Positions 1 through 7,525 of a stretch of DNA of 38,361 nt are shown here, piece after piece. Both the position numbers and the translations under genes were made by a program. The stretch spans positions 1 to 38,361 of the forward strand of contig JAFEFO010000014.1 of NCBI GenBank assembly GCA_018240565.1, in the 5' to 3' direction. Below the pieces are notes generated by a model. The model ran no database searches. It was not told the DNA's origin and saw only the letters and a list, made by a program, of their open reading frames with translations. Position 1 is the first letter of the stretch, and the number at the start of each line of letters is the position of its first letter. Source of the DNA: Pseudomonadota bacterium. Lineage in GTDB: Bacteria > Pseudomonadota > Gammaproteobacteria > Xanthomonadales > Rhodanobacteraceae.

Positions 1-163
1 GCAGGAAGCGCTCCTTGACGCTCTCGTCGTTGGACAGCGACTCGGCGAGCACCTTGATGGCGACGTAGCGGTTGAGCGAGGTTTCGTGGCCCTTGTAGAC
101 CACGCCCATGCCGCCGCGGCCGAGCTCGGCGATGATGTCATAGTGTCCCAGGCGTTCTTTCAT
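1..163 (-). CDS. Serine/threonine protein kinase, N-terminal fragment
   Basis: This is the first 54 codons of a Hanks-type (PknB-like) kinase, which continues off the left edge. Reading from ATG at 163, the protein starts [18 protein letters not shown]. It shows the glycine-rich ATP loop GRGGMGVV at about residues 16-23 and the VAIK lysine of subdomain II at about residue 38. These motifs define the ATP-binding N-lobe; the catalytic loop lies outside the window. The protein has no N-terminal signal, so the kinase domain is cytoplasmic, and many relatives carry a C-terminal membrane or TPR region that cannot be checked here. The 153 bases to the neighbouring chorismatase stop hold no further gene. 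A TAGTAT hexamer about 50 bases upstream of the start could be its -10 box, but no good -35 is seen. Confidence 0.9.
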   Translation of the reverse strand, partial: MKERLGHYDIIAELGRGGMGVVYKGHETSLNRYVAIKVLAESLSNDESVKERFL

Positions 164-316
164 GGCTGGCTCCACGGCCCCCAGGGCCGATTGCTAGGTG
201 GGAAAATACTATCACTGCCGGCTGAACCGGCCCCGTGCAGGACTTGGCGGGCGGCAGGGTGCGCAGTTGGCAACGAATGTGCCAATTGCATCACACTTTG
301 CCGGTTTGTCCCGGTT

Positions 317-1318
317 TCAGCCGCCGTGGACGCCTTCGATCTCGAGCAGCAGTTCACGCCGGCAGATGTCGCCTTCAAGCAGGAGCAAGGGCACGCCCTC
401 GCCCAGGCGGGTGTGCAAGCGGTCGCGGACGATGGGGACATCCTGGGCGTGGCGCACGTAGACTTTCAACAGGCTGGCCGTGTACAGGGGTGCGGTGCTG
501 CCGGACACGGAAAGCAACGTATCGATATTGGCGAGCGTTTCGTCGATTTGCGCGAGCAGGTCATCCGGATGGTGCGAGGCGTGGCCGACGATGGCCGCGG
601 TGCCGGAAATGTACAGTTGTGGCGATGCCGTCGGTGCACGCATCGCGCGCGCAAAGCCCGGCGCGGCCGGACCATATTGGCGCGGATAGCGCCAGGCATT
701 CACCTGGCGCGGATTCTCGATGGCGCATCCGGCTACACGCGCGGCCAGTGCGTAGACCTGAAGCACGCGTTGCCCGTCGCGTACGCCGATCGCGGTGGCG
801 GCCGGATACGCTGAACCGAACATGCCGTTCATGCCGGCCGCGCGGCCGGCGCAGAACTGACGGTAGCGTTCGGTGTCACCCTCGCCGTCATTGATTGCGT
901 CCAGATAGTTCCAGATGCGCAGAAAATGCGGCGTCGGGCTGGCATGCGACCAGCGCGCCAAGCTGGCGTAGGCGTGCCGCGCCGCACCGGCGATGCCGCC
1001 ATGCGCGGCCTCGTCCACTTCCAGTGCAACGAACGCGTATTCACCGTCGCTGGACCAGGCCAGTTCGCCGTCGCGGCCATGCGTAACATGGCCCGATGTG
1101 CGCCAAATTTCCAGCGGTACCGGCGCCGATCCGTGCAAGCGCACGCGCAGCCAGCGTGGATCGGCATGCGCCTGCGGCACGTCGCCAAAACCGATGACGG
1201 CCAACGTGCCGGCTTGCGCCAGCGCATCGGTGGTGCGCGCGCCGGAATACTCCACGCGCAGCGGCGCAAGCGGCACGGATGCAGCGGATTCCAGGGCGTG
1301 GCTGGGGCGGACGGTCAT
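317..1318 (-). CDS. xanB2: XanB2-like chorismatase (hydroxybenzoate synthase)
   Basis: This 333-residue protein resembles the FkbO/Hyg5/XanB2 chorismatase family, enzymes that hydrolyse chorismate. XanB2 of Xanthomonas makes 3-hydroxybenzoate (xanthomonadin starter) and 4-hydroxybenzoate (ubiquinone precursor). Recognisable stretches are FLRIWNYLDAIN at about residue 130, the CAGRAAGMNG region, an N-R-Q-V-N-A-W-R-Y-P-R-Q-Y-G-P block and a C-terminal L-L-E-G-D-I-C-R-R-E-L-L-E-I-E-G segment. The length matches the family. I chose the ATG at 1318 (MTVRPSHALE). The frame stays open further upstream to 1633, but that extension is low-complexity and overlaps the ACP gene. The gene is divergent from the APE operon, which strongly supports a pigment role. 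Whether it makes 3-HBA, 4-HBA or both cannot be read from the sequence. Confidence 0.85.
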   Translation of the reverse strand: MTVRPSHALESAASVPLAPLRVEYSGARTTDALAQAGTLAVIGFGDVPQAHADPRWLRVRLHGSAPVPLEIWRTSGHVTHGRDGELAWSSDGEYAFVALEVDEAAHGGIAGAARHAYASLARWSHASPTPHFLRIWNYLDAINDGEGDTERYRQFCAGRAAGMNGMFGSAYPAATAIGVRDGQRVLQVYALAARVAGCAIENPRQVNAWRYPRQYGPAAPGFARAMRAPTASPQLYISGTAAIVGHASHHPDDLLAQIDETLANIDTLLSVSGSTAPLYTASLLKVYVRHAQDVPIVRDRLHTRLGEGVPLLLLEGDICRRELLLEIEGVHGG

Positions 1319-1395
1319 TGCGGCAATGATACTATGCCCATGCGATCGTTCCTGATCGCGACAGTCACGACGTGGCCGTCCATGACCGCACTTTC

Positions 1396-1408
1396 CAAAG
1401 TATCTTTG
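1396..1408. promoter_or_regulatory. Inverted repeat between chorismatase and APE operon
   Basis: The 148-bp divergent intergenic region (1319-1466) must hold the promoters of both the chorismatase and the ACP-led operon. Within it lies a perfect 5-bp inverted repeat, CAAAG-TAT-CTTTG, a plausible operator. No convincing -35/-10 pair could be fixed on either strand; a TAGTAT hexamer just ahead of the chorismatase start is the best -10 candidate there. Confidence 0.3.
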
Positions 1409-1466
1409 ATCGGGACACTTACATGATGCGGTCGGGGATGACCGGTTCTGGGGAACTTCACAACGC

Positions 1467-1736
1467 ATGTCTACGCAATCACCTGTCGAACACGAACTGG
1501 CCGAATTGATCGTGTCCAGCCTGAACCTGGAACACACCAGCGCGGCGGCAATCGCGCCCGAAGCTCCGCTGTTCGGCGGCGGACTGGGCCTGGATTCCAT
1601 CGACGCGCTCGAACTGGCATTGGCGATTTCCAAACGCTACGGCTTTGCCTTGCGCTCGGACAATCCCGACAACAAGCGCATCTTCTCCAGCCTGCGCGAA
1701 TTGAGCGCGCACATCGAGAAGGCGCGCGTGGCCTAG
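1467..1736 (+). CDS. Aryl-polyene acyl carrier protein
   Basis: This 89-residue acyl carrier protein has the phosphopantetheine attachment site GLDSIDALELA, with the modified Ser at residue 44. The growing polyene would be tethered here as a thioester in the cytoplasm. The GLDSID form (DSID instead of DSLD) is usual for ACPs of APE clusters, and XanC is the Xanthomonas counterpart. It is the first gene of the operon, and GGGGAA about a dozen bases upstream of the ATG is a weak ribosome site. Its TAG stop overlaps by one base the GTG start of the next gene, implying coupled translation. APE systems usually carry two ACPs; only one is present here. Confidence 0.9.
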   Translation: MSTQSPVEHELAELIVSSLNLEHTSAAAIAPEAPLFGGGLGLDSIDALELALAISKRYGFALRSDNPDNKRIFSSLRELSAHIEKARVA

Positions 1737-2530
1737 TGGCGCGCCTGCTGATCTGGCTTGGCGTGGCGGCGCTGTCGGCGGCCGCTTTTTTCAGCGGCAG
1801 TGCCTGGCTTCGCGGGGCGCTGCCGGCTGCAATCACCGCGCTCATCGCCGGCGTGTTCGCGTACACACTGCGCAGCGGACGCCGGCCCCTGATCGCACGC
1901 GCGATCGCGGCCATCGACGGGCCGCACTGGCTGGACGATCCCGCGGTTGCGCGATATGCACGCCGCTTGACGCAAGTCTGGGCCGCGTATCTTGCGTTGC
2001 TGGCGCTGGTCGTTGCCGTGCTGGCGCTTGGTGTTCCACGTGATGCCGTTGCCTGGGCGGGCGCGACGCGCATCGGTGCGCTGGGCGTGCCGCTGGCCGT
2101 CGCCGCGTTGTTCATCGGCGAGTTCATGCTGCGGCGCTGGTTGCTGCCGCAGGCGCCGCGCCGCGGATTCGTCGAATTCACGCTTGCGCTGGTCCGGCAT
2201 TGGCCGGCCTTGCTGGTCGATCGTGAAGTCGCGCCGGCCACCGCGATCGACGAGCGCTTGTGCATCGACGCGACGCATCCGGCCTTGCCCGGGCATTTTC
2301 CGGGCAATCCCGTGGTGCCCGGCGTCGTCATGCTGGAACGCGTCGCCGCCGCCGTTGAGCGTGCCTTCGGCGCGCGCATGGCCGGTTTGCCGCAGGTGAA
2401 GTTCTTGCGTCCACTGCGCCCGGACGACGTCGCCGACCTGCACATCGAGCGCGATGGCGCGGGCGCGCGCTTCACCCTCCGCCACGCCGGCGAAAGCATC
2501 GCCACCGGCGCCCTGGAGTTGCTGCCATGA
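1736..2530 (+). CDS. Membrane domain fused to hotdog 3-hydroxyacyl-ACP dehydratase
   Basis: This 264-residue protein has two parts. Residues 1-140 are membrane-embedded: a helix pair near 5-45 and two more near 83-100 and 112-130. They resemble the small COG4648-type membrane protein of APE clusters. Residues 165-264 form a hotdog domain with the FabA/FabZ-like active site HPALPGHFPGNPVVPGVVMLE, with His in GHFPG and Glu in MLE. The dehydratase part would remove water from 3-hydroxyacyl-ACP to build the conjugated polyene, here anchored at the inner membrane. The start is a GTG overlapping the ACP stop; the end overlaps the next ATG by four bases. In several APE clusters these two functions are separate genes, so the fusion is notable. 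The assignment of the N-terminal half is by position and topology. Confidence 0.75.
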   Translation: MARLLIWLGVAALSAAAFFSGSAWLRGALPAAITALIAGVFAYTLRSGRRPLIARAIAAIDGPHWLDDPAVARYARRLTQVWAAYLALLALVVAVLALGVPRDAVAWAGATRIGALGVPLAVAALFIGEFMLRRWLLPQAPRRGFVEFTLALVRHWPALLVDREVAPATAIDERLCIDATHPALPGHFPGNPVVPGVVMLERVAAAVERAFGARMAGLPQVKFLRPLRPDDVADLHIERDGAGARFTLRHAGESIATGALELLP

Positions 2531-3465
2531 GCGCGCACTGGAGCGAGCGGCGCGAAGGCGGCGGCTGGTTTGCGGTATGGCTGATCCGTGGCATCGGCCT
2601 GCACCTTGGGCGTCGCGTCGCACGCGCGCTGCTGTATCCGATCACGCTGTACTTCTATTTCCGGCGCGGCCCGGAACGGCGCGCCTCGCGCGCCTACCTG
2701 ACGCGCGCGTTCGGTCGTCCCGCGCGCATGCGCGACGTGTTGCGCCACATTCATTGTTATGCGGCAACGATCCTGGATCGCGTGTTCCTGCTCGCACGCG
2801 GCACGCGCGATTTCGCCATCGACGTGCATGGCCTGGAGCAACTCGAGGCGCGGATCGCGCAGGGTCGCGGCGTGATCCTGCTCGGCGCGCATGTCGGCAG
2901 TTTCGAAGCCTTGCGCGTACTCGCCGAAGCGCGGCCCGAATTGCGCGTGCGCATGCTCATGGATCGCGGCCAGACGCCGGCGATGACGCAACTGCTGCAT
3001 GCGCTCAATCCGGCCGTGGCGGCAATGGTCATCGATGCCGGCGGCGACGGCAACGACGTCGTGCTCGCCATCCGCGAGGCGACCGCACAAGGCGCCCTGG
3101 TCGGCCTGCTCGGCGACCGTGCGCGTTCGGGCGAGGCGACGCGGGCAGTGGATTTCTTCGGTGCGCCCGCGGAGTTTCCGAGCGCACCGCACCTGATCGC
3201 CGCCATCCTCGAACTGCCCGTGGTACTGGCCTTTGGCCTGTATCGTGGCGGTAACCGCTACGCTGTCCATTTCGAAGACTTCAGCGCCGGCGCGGCGATT
3301 GCGCGCAACGAACGCAACGCGCGCCTGGGCGAGCTGACGCAACGCTATGCCGCGCGTCTGGAATACTACACGCGGCTGGATCCCTACAACTGGTTCAACT
3401 TCTATGATTTCTGGCAGCTTCATGCTGATCCTGGCGGCACTGTCCGCGACGGCGCCGCCGCCTGA
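2527..3465 (+). CDS. LpxL/HtrB-like acyltransferase of APE cluster
   Basis: This 312-residue protein belongs to the lysophospholipid/lipid A acyltransferase family (LpxL/LpxM-like). It has the H-x4-E catalytic motif in GAHVGSFE at about residue 120 and the family's GLLGDRA segment near residue 200. An N-terminal hydrophobic stretch (residues 16-45) fits attachment to the cytoplasmic face of the inner membrane. Such genes are constant members of APE/xanthomonadin clusters, where they are thought to move the polyenoyl chain onto a lipid carrier. Its ATG sits in the ATGA overlap with the previous stop. Being inside a pigment operon argues against a housekeeping lipid A role. Confidence 0.85.
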   Translation: MSAHWSERREGGGWFAVWLIRGIGLHLGRRVARALLYPITLYFYFRRGPERRASRAYLTRAFGRPARMRDVLRHIHCYAATILDRVFLLARGTRDFAIDVHGLEQLEARIAQGRGVILLGAHVGSFEALRVLAEARPELRVRMLMDRGQTPAMTQLLHALNPAVAAMVIDAGGDGNDVVLAIREATAQGALVGLLGDRARSGEATRAVDFFGAPAEFPSAPHLIAAILELPVVLAFGLYRGGNRYAVHFEDFSAGAAIARNERNARLGELTQRYAARLEYYTRLDPYNWFNFYDFWQLHADPGGTVRDGAAA

Positions 3466-4027
3466 CGCGGCGCAATTGATCGCGCGCCTGAAACGTCCGG
3501 TGCCGGCGACTACGGCGTACACCGAGGTGCGCTTCCTGCGCCAGCTCACGCGTCCGCTGGTCCTGCGCGGCGAACTCGAATACGGCGGCGCCGACCGGCT
3601 CGGCAAGCGCGTCGATACGCCATATCGGGAAACGACGCAAATAGAAGGTGGCAGCGTCACGCTGACCCGCGGCAATGGCGAGCCGCGGCATTTCGACCTG
3701 GACCGCGCGCCGGAACTCAAGACCTTGATGGGCGGTTTCTCGGCCCTGCTTGGCGGCGACGCGGCGACGCTGCAGGCGTTGTATACGATTTCACTTGTGG
3801 ATAATGCGAATGGGTGGACCCTTAGCCTGGCGCCGCGCGCGGCGGCGCTGGCGAAGCCGCTGCGTGAATTCGTCATCGATGGCGCCGGCGACGAGCCGCG
3901 CTGCTTCAGCCTGCGCCAGGCCAATGGCGATGCCAGCGTGATGCTGCTCGGTGCATTGGCTGGTGCGGCGCTGCCGAACCCGCCCACGCCCGCCGCGCTC
4001 GCGGCGCTGTGCCACGCCGCGCCATGA
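3404..4027 (+). CDS. LolA-like outer-membrane carrier protein
   Basis: A protein of about 207 residues related to the LolA-type periplasmic carriers found in APE clusters. After a short hydrophobic N-terminus (MISGSFMLILAALSATA, a marginal signal peptide) comes a beta-rich region with FLRQLTRPLVLRGELEYGG, typical of this group, and a cysteine-containing C-terminus. It probably shuttles the lipid-linked polyene across the periplasm together with the MMPL exporter. The start is uncertain: ATG 3404 and ATG 3422 both lie inside the acyltransferase gene (62 or 44 bases of overlap) and neither has a clear ribosome site. Its stop overlaps the exporter start by ATGA. Confidence 0.7.
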   Translation: MISGSFMLILAALSATAPPPDAAQLIARLKRPVPATTAYTEVRFLRQLTRPLVLRGELEYGGADRLGKRVDTPYRETTQIEGGSVTLTRGNGEPRHFDLDRAPELKTLMGGFSALLGGDAATLQALYTISLVDNANGWTLSLAPRAAALAKPLREFVIDGAGDEPRCFSLRQANGDASVMLLGALAGAALPNPPTPAALAALCHAAP

Positions 4028-6363
4028 GCACGCGCGGCCGCCTCGCTGGAATCGTGCTGTGGTGGCTGCTGCTGGCGCTGGCGGCAATCGGTGTGCAACG
4101 CACGTTGGTCGTTGGCAACGACCTGCGCAGCTTCATGCCGCCGCCGCAAAACGCGGATCAGAAAGTGCTGATGGACGAAATCGGCAACGGTGCGGCATCG
4201 CGCCTGTTGCTGCTGGCGATTTCCGGCGCGCCGCCGGACGAGCTCGCTGCGCTCAGCCGCGGCCTCGTGCGCGAATTGCGCAGCGATCCCCGCTTCACGC
4301 AGGCCTACGCTGGCGAGCAATCCACAACGTCGCTCGATCCGGCCTTGTTGCCCTATCGCTATCTGTTGTCGCCGACGCTCGACCATGCGCAATTGGACGC
4401 GGCATTCCTGCGCGAACAACTCGACGAACGCCTGCAGGACCTGGGCTCGCCCGCTGCGGCCGCGCTCGAGGATCTGCTGCCGCGCGATCCGACCCTGGAA
4501 ACCCTCGCCATCGCACAGCGCTGGGCGCCGCGCCACGCGCCGGCCTTGCGCGACGGCGTCTGGTTCTCGCCGCGCGGCGAAGCGCTGCTCATCGCGGCGA
4601 CGCGCGCACCCGGGCTCGATGCGGCGGCGCAGGCCGATGCCATCGCCGCCGTGCGCGCGGCGTTCGCCGCCTTGCCGGGTGCGGGCAAGGCAAAGCTCGA
4701 GATCAGCGGACCCGGCTATATCGGCGCGCAGGTGGCGGCCAGCACGCGTGCCGAAGCCGAGCGCCTGAGCATTGCCGGCGCAGCGGGATTCGCCGTGTTG
4801 CTGTTGATCGCCTATCGCAGCGCGAGCATCCTCGCCCTGGTCGCACTGCCGTTGCTGAGCGGCGCGCTGGCGGGATTGGCGGCGATCATCCTGGTGTTCG
4901 GCGGTGCGCACGGCATCACGCTGGCATTCGGCTTCACCCTGCTCGGCGTCGCCCAGGAATATCCGGTGCGCGTATTCAGCCATCGCCGCGCCGGCGTCGA
5001 TGCGGCGACCAGCGTGCGCGCGGTGTGGCCGCTGCTGCGCCTGGCGATCGTGTCGGCCTGCATCGCGTACCTGGCATTCCTCGCTTCGGGCGTGCCCGGC
5101 TTGCAACAACTCGCGGTGTTCACCATCGCCGGATTGCTCGTCGCCGGCGCCGCCACGCGCTGGCTGCTGCCATCACTGCTGCCGCCGCAATTCCGCGACG
5201 TTGCCGACTCGCCGTTGCTGGCGCGCATGCAGGCACGACTGGCTGCCATGCCGCGACCACGGGCATTGCCGTGGATTGCGCTGGCGTTCGGACTGCTTGC
5301 GTTGTGGCTGGCGCCCGCGCCGCTGTGGCAGAACGATCTGGCCGCACTCGCGCCGGCGCCGCCGGCCGCGCTCGCGCGCGAAGGCGAATTGCGCAATGCG
5401 CTTGGCGCGCCGGAGGTGCGCTACCTGCTCGTGCTGCATGCGGACAGCGCCGACGGCGTGTTGCGCCTGTCGGAGCGCATGGCTCCACTCGTGGAAAAGT
5501 GGATTGCCACGCATGCCGTCGACGACGTGGAATTGCCCAGCCGCTATCTGCCGAGCAGCGAAACCCAGCGTGCGCGGCAGGCCAGGCTGCCCGACCGCGC
5601 GACATTGAACAGCGCGCTCGACGTCGCGTTGCACGATTTGCCGTTCCAGCCCGGGCTGTTCGCGCCCTTCGTCGACGACGTGCAAGCGGCACGCACGCTG
5701 CCGTTGCTCACCCCGCACGCCTTCGAACAATCGCCGTTCGGCGCGCGGCTTGCCGCGATGCTCGTCGAGCGCGACGGAGCATGGTATGGACTGGCAACGC
5801 TCGATGGCGTGCACGATGCGGCCGGCCTTGCGCAAATCGCCGAACACACCGATGGCGCGGCAAAGTTGCTGGACTTGAAGACCGCTTCCGAAGACCTCGT
5901 CGCGCAATACCGCACACGCATCCTGCAGGCACTGGGCGTCGCCTTCGTCCTGCTTGTGCTCGCGGTCGGCGGTGCATTCCGCGACGTCCGCCGCGCCTGG
6001 CATGTGCTCGCGCCGATGTCCCTCGCCACCTTGCTCGCGATCGCCGTGTTGCGCGCCTGCGGCGTGCCCTTGAGCCTCTTTCACCTGGTTGCCATCACCC
6101 TCGCCGCCGGACTCGGATTGCATTACGCATTGTTCTTCGAGCGTCCCGTCGCCGACGCCGCGGAAGCGCGCCGCACCCTGCACGCCACGCTGGTGTGTGT
6201 CATTGCCGCCGTGCTCGTGTTCGGCCTGCTGGCCACGTCCACGGTGCCGGTGCTGCGCGCGATCGGCGCAACCGTCGCGCTCGGCGTGGCCTTCCATTTT
6301 GTTCTTTCCACGCAAATGGCGATGCGTCCGGATTCGCGGGCAAGCAATGACCATGCTCGATAG
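4024..6363 (+). CDS. MMPL/RND-superfamily exporter
   Basis: A 779-residue inner-membrane transporter of the MMPL/COG4258 type. It has one N-terminal helix, a large periplasmic loop (about 35-240), five helices (about 245-385), a further helix at about 410, a second loop, then a second helix bundle (about 635-765). This twofold 1+5 arrangement is the RND hallmark. In APE/xanthomonadin clusters this exporter is believed to deliver the aryl-polyene lipid toward the outer membrane. The start ATG is in an ATGA overlap with the LolA-like gene; an ATG 15 bases earlier is less likely. The 3' end overlaps the next gene by 17 bases, so the whole set is translated as one coupled unit. Confidence 0.85.
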   Translation: MSTRGRLAGIVLWWLLLALAAIGVQRTLVVGNDLRSFMPPPQNADQKVLMDEIGNGAASRLLLLAISGAPPDELAALSRGLVRELRSDPRFTQAYAGEQSTTSLDPALLPYRYLLSPTLDHAQLDAAFLREQLDERLQDLGSPAAAALEDLLPRDPTLETLAIAQRWAPRHAPALRDGVWFSPRGEALLIAATRAPGLDAAAQADAIAAVRAAFAALPGAGKAKLEISGPGYIGAQVAASTRAEAERLSIAGAAGFAVLLLIAYRSASILALVALPLLSGALAGLAAIILVFGGAHGITLAFGFTLLGVAQEYPVRVFSHRRAGVDAATSVRAVWPLLRLAIVSACIAYLAFLASGVPGLQQLAVFTIAGLLVAGAATRWLLPSLLPPQFRDVADSPLLARMQARLAAMPRPRALPWIALAFGLLALWLAPAPLWQNDLAALAPAPPAALAREGELRNALGAPEVRYLLVLHADSADGVLRLSERMAPLVEKWIATHAVDDVELPSRYLPSSETQRARQARLPDRATLNSALDVALHDLPFQPGLFAPFVDDVQAARTLPLLTPHAFEQSPFGARLAAMLVERDGAWYGLATLDGVHDAAGLAQIAEHTDGAAKLLDLKTASEDLVAQYRTRILQALGVAFVLLVLAVGGAFRDVRRAWHVLAPMSLATLLAIAVLRACGVPLSLFHLVAITLAAGLGLHYALFFERPVADAAEARRTLHATLVCVIAAVLVFGLLATSTVPVLRAIGATVALGVAFHFVLSTQMAMRPDSRASNDHAR

Positions 6364-6784
6364 ATCGTACTGGCAGGATCTGATCCCGCACCGCGGCGCG
6401 ATGTGCCTGCTCGATGCGGTGGTGGATTGGAACGACGAGGGCATTTTTGCGCGCAGCCGCTCACATCGCGATCCGGAAAATCCCTTGCGCGCGGATGGCC
6501 GGCTGCACGCCGTGAACCTGTGCGAGTACGCTGCGCAGGCGATGGCCGTGCACGGCGGCCTGCTTGCCCGACGCGATGGCAAGACGGCCGCGCCGGGATT
6601 GCTCGTGTCCCTGCGCGAGGTGAAACTGCACGTCACGCGCATCGACGATTTGCCCGGTGATCTTGACGTGCATGCACAGCGGCTCATGGCTGGTGCAGAT
6701 GCGATGCAATACGGCTTTCGCGTCGAACATGCCGGTGTCGTGCTCGCGCAAGGCCGTGCGGCGGTGATGATGAAGGAGAATTGA
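6347..6784 (+). CDS. ApeP-like hotdog 3-hydroxyacyl-ACP dehydratase
   Basis: A 145-residue hotdog-fold protein. It begins with the motif LIPHRGAMCLLDAV, and its central helix NLCEYAAQAMAVHG carries the probable catalytic Glu; these features match the small dehydratase (COG4706/ApeP type) of APE clusters. It would dehydrate 3-hydroxy intermediates, working with the fused dehydratase earlier in the operon and the ketoreductase that follows. The start at 6347 overlaps the exporter by 17 bases; an in-frame ATG two codons later is equally possible. AAGGAG just before its stop is the ribosome site for the next gene. Confidence 0.8.
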   Translation: MTMLDRSYWQDLIPHRGAMCLLDAVVDWNDEGIFARSRSHRDPENPLRADGRLHAVNLCEYAAQAMAVHGGLLARRDGKTAAPGLLVSLREVKLHVTRIDDLPGDLDVHAQRLMAGADAMQYGFRVEHAGVVLAQGRAAVMMKEN

Positions 6785-7522
6785 GTGGACGCGAGTTCGC
6801 AATTGCGTCGCGCGCTGGTGACCGGCGGCAGCGGCGATATCGGCGGCGCGATCTGCCGTGCGCTTGCCGCGCAAGGTTGCATCGTGCACGTGCATGCGCA
6901 TGCCAACGCCGTACGCGCGCAAACGCTTGTCGACGAAATCAAGCGTGCCGGTGGAGCCGCGCAAGCGACCGAATTCGACCTGACCGACGCGAACGCCACG
7001 CGCACGGCACTGGATGCAATCCTGCAAGCGGGTGCGATCGATATCCTCGTGCACAACGCCGGCATCCATGACGACGCACCACTGGCCGGCATGAGCGATG
7101 CGCAATGGCATCGCGTGATCGACGTGTCGCTGCACGGCTTTTTCCATGTCGCTCAGCCACTGCTGCTGTCGATGGCGCGAGGCAAATTCGGGCGCATCGT
7201 GTGCGTGTCGTCGGTGGCCGCGCAGCTGGGCAATCGCGGCCAGGTCAACTATGCGGCGGCGAAGTCTGCGCTACACGGTGCGGTCAAGTCCCTGGCGCGC
7301 GAGATGGCCTCGCGCGGGATCACCGCCAATGCGGTGGCGCCCGGCGTGATCGCCGGCAGGCTCGCCGACGCCGCGTTCGACGCGCAAAAGATCCGCGAAC
7401 TCGTTCCCGCCGGCCGCGCCGGTACGCCGGACGAAGTCGCCGCACTGGTCGCCTTCCTGTGCTCGGATGCGGCAGCCTACGTCAACGGCCAGATCATCGG
7501 CGTCAATGGCGGGATGATCTGA
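6785..7522 (+). CDS. FabG-like 3-ketoacyl-ACP reductase
   Basis: A 245-residue short-chain dehydrogenase/reductase. It shows the NADP-binding TGGSGDIG loop (residues 13-20), an HNAG motif (NNAG variant) near residue 90, and the catalytic Ser plus YAAAK (Tyr and Lys) near residues 138-159. It ends in the usual NGQIIGVNGGMI segment. It is expected to reduce 3-ketoacyl-ACP during polyene elongation. It starts with GTG directly after the preceding TGA and has a strong AAGGAG site. It is the last gene of the APE operon; a ketosynthase, which would usually be nearby, is not found before the convergent GGDEF gene that begins three bases on. Confidence 0.88.
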   Translation: MDASSQLRRALVTGGSGDIGGAICRALAAQGCIVHVHAHANAVRAQTLVDEIKRAGGAAQATEFDLTDANATRTALDAILQAGAIDILVHNAGIHDDAPLAGMSDAQWHRVIDVSLHGFFHVAQPLLLSMARGKFGRIVCVSSVAAQLGNRGQVNYAAAKSALHGAVKSLAREMASRGITANAVAPGVIAGRLADAAFDAQKIRELVPAGRAGTPDEVAALVAFLCSDAAAYVNGQIIGVNGGMI

Positions 7523-7525
7523 GCG

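Noticed and set aside
1319..1633. Upstream extension of the chorismatase by 105 codons
   Set aside because: The extension overlaps the ACP gene on the other strand, is unlike any chorismatase N-terminus, and the ATG at 1318 gives the normal family length.
1471..5109. Open frame of 1212 codons on the minus strand
   Set aside because: It is antisense to five well-recognised APE genes, has low-complexity Arg/Ala-rich content typical of GC-rich shadow frames, and matches no family.
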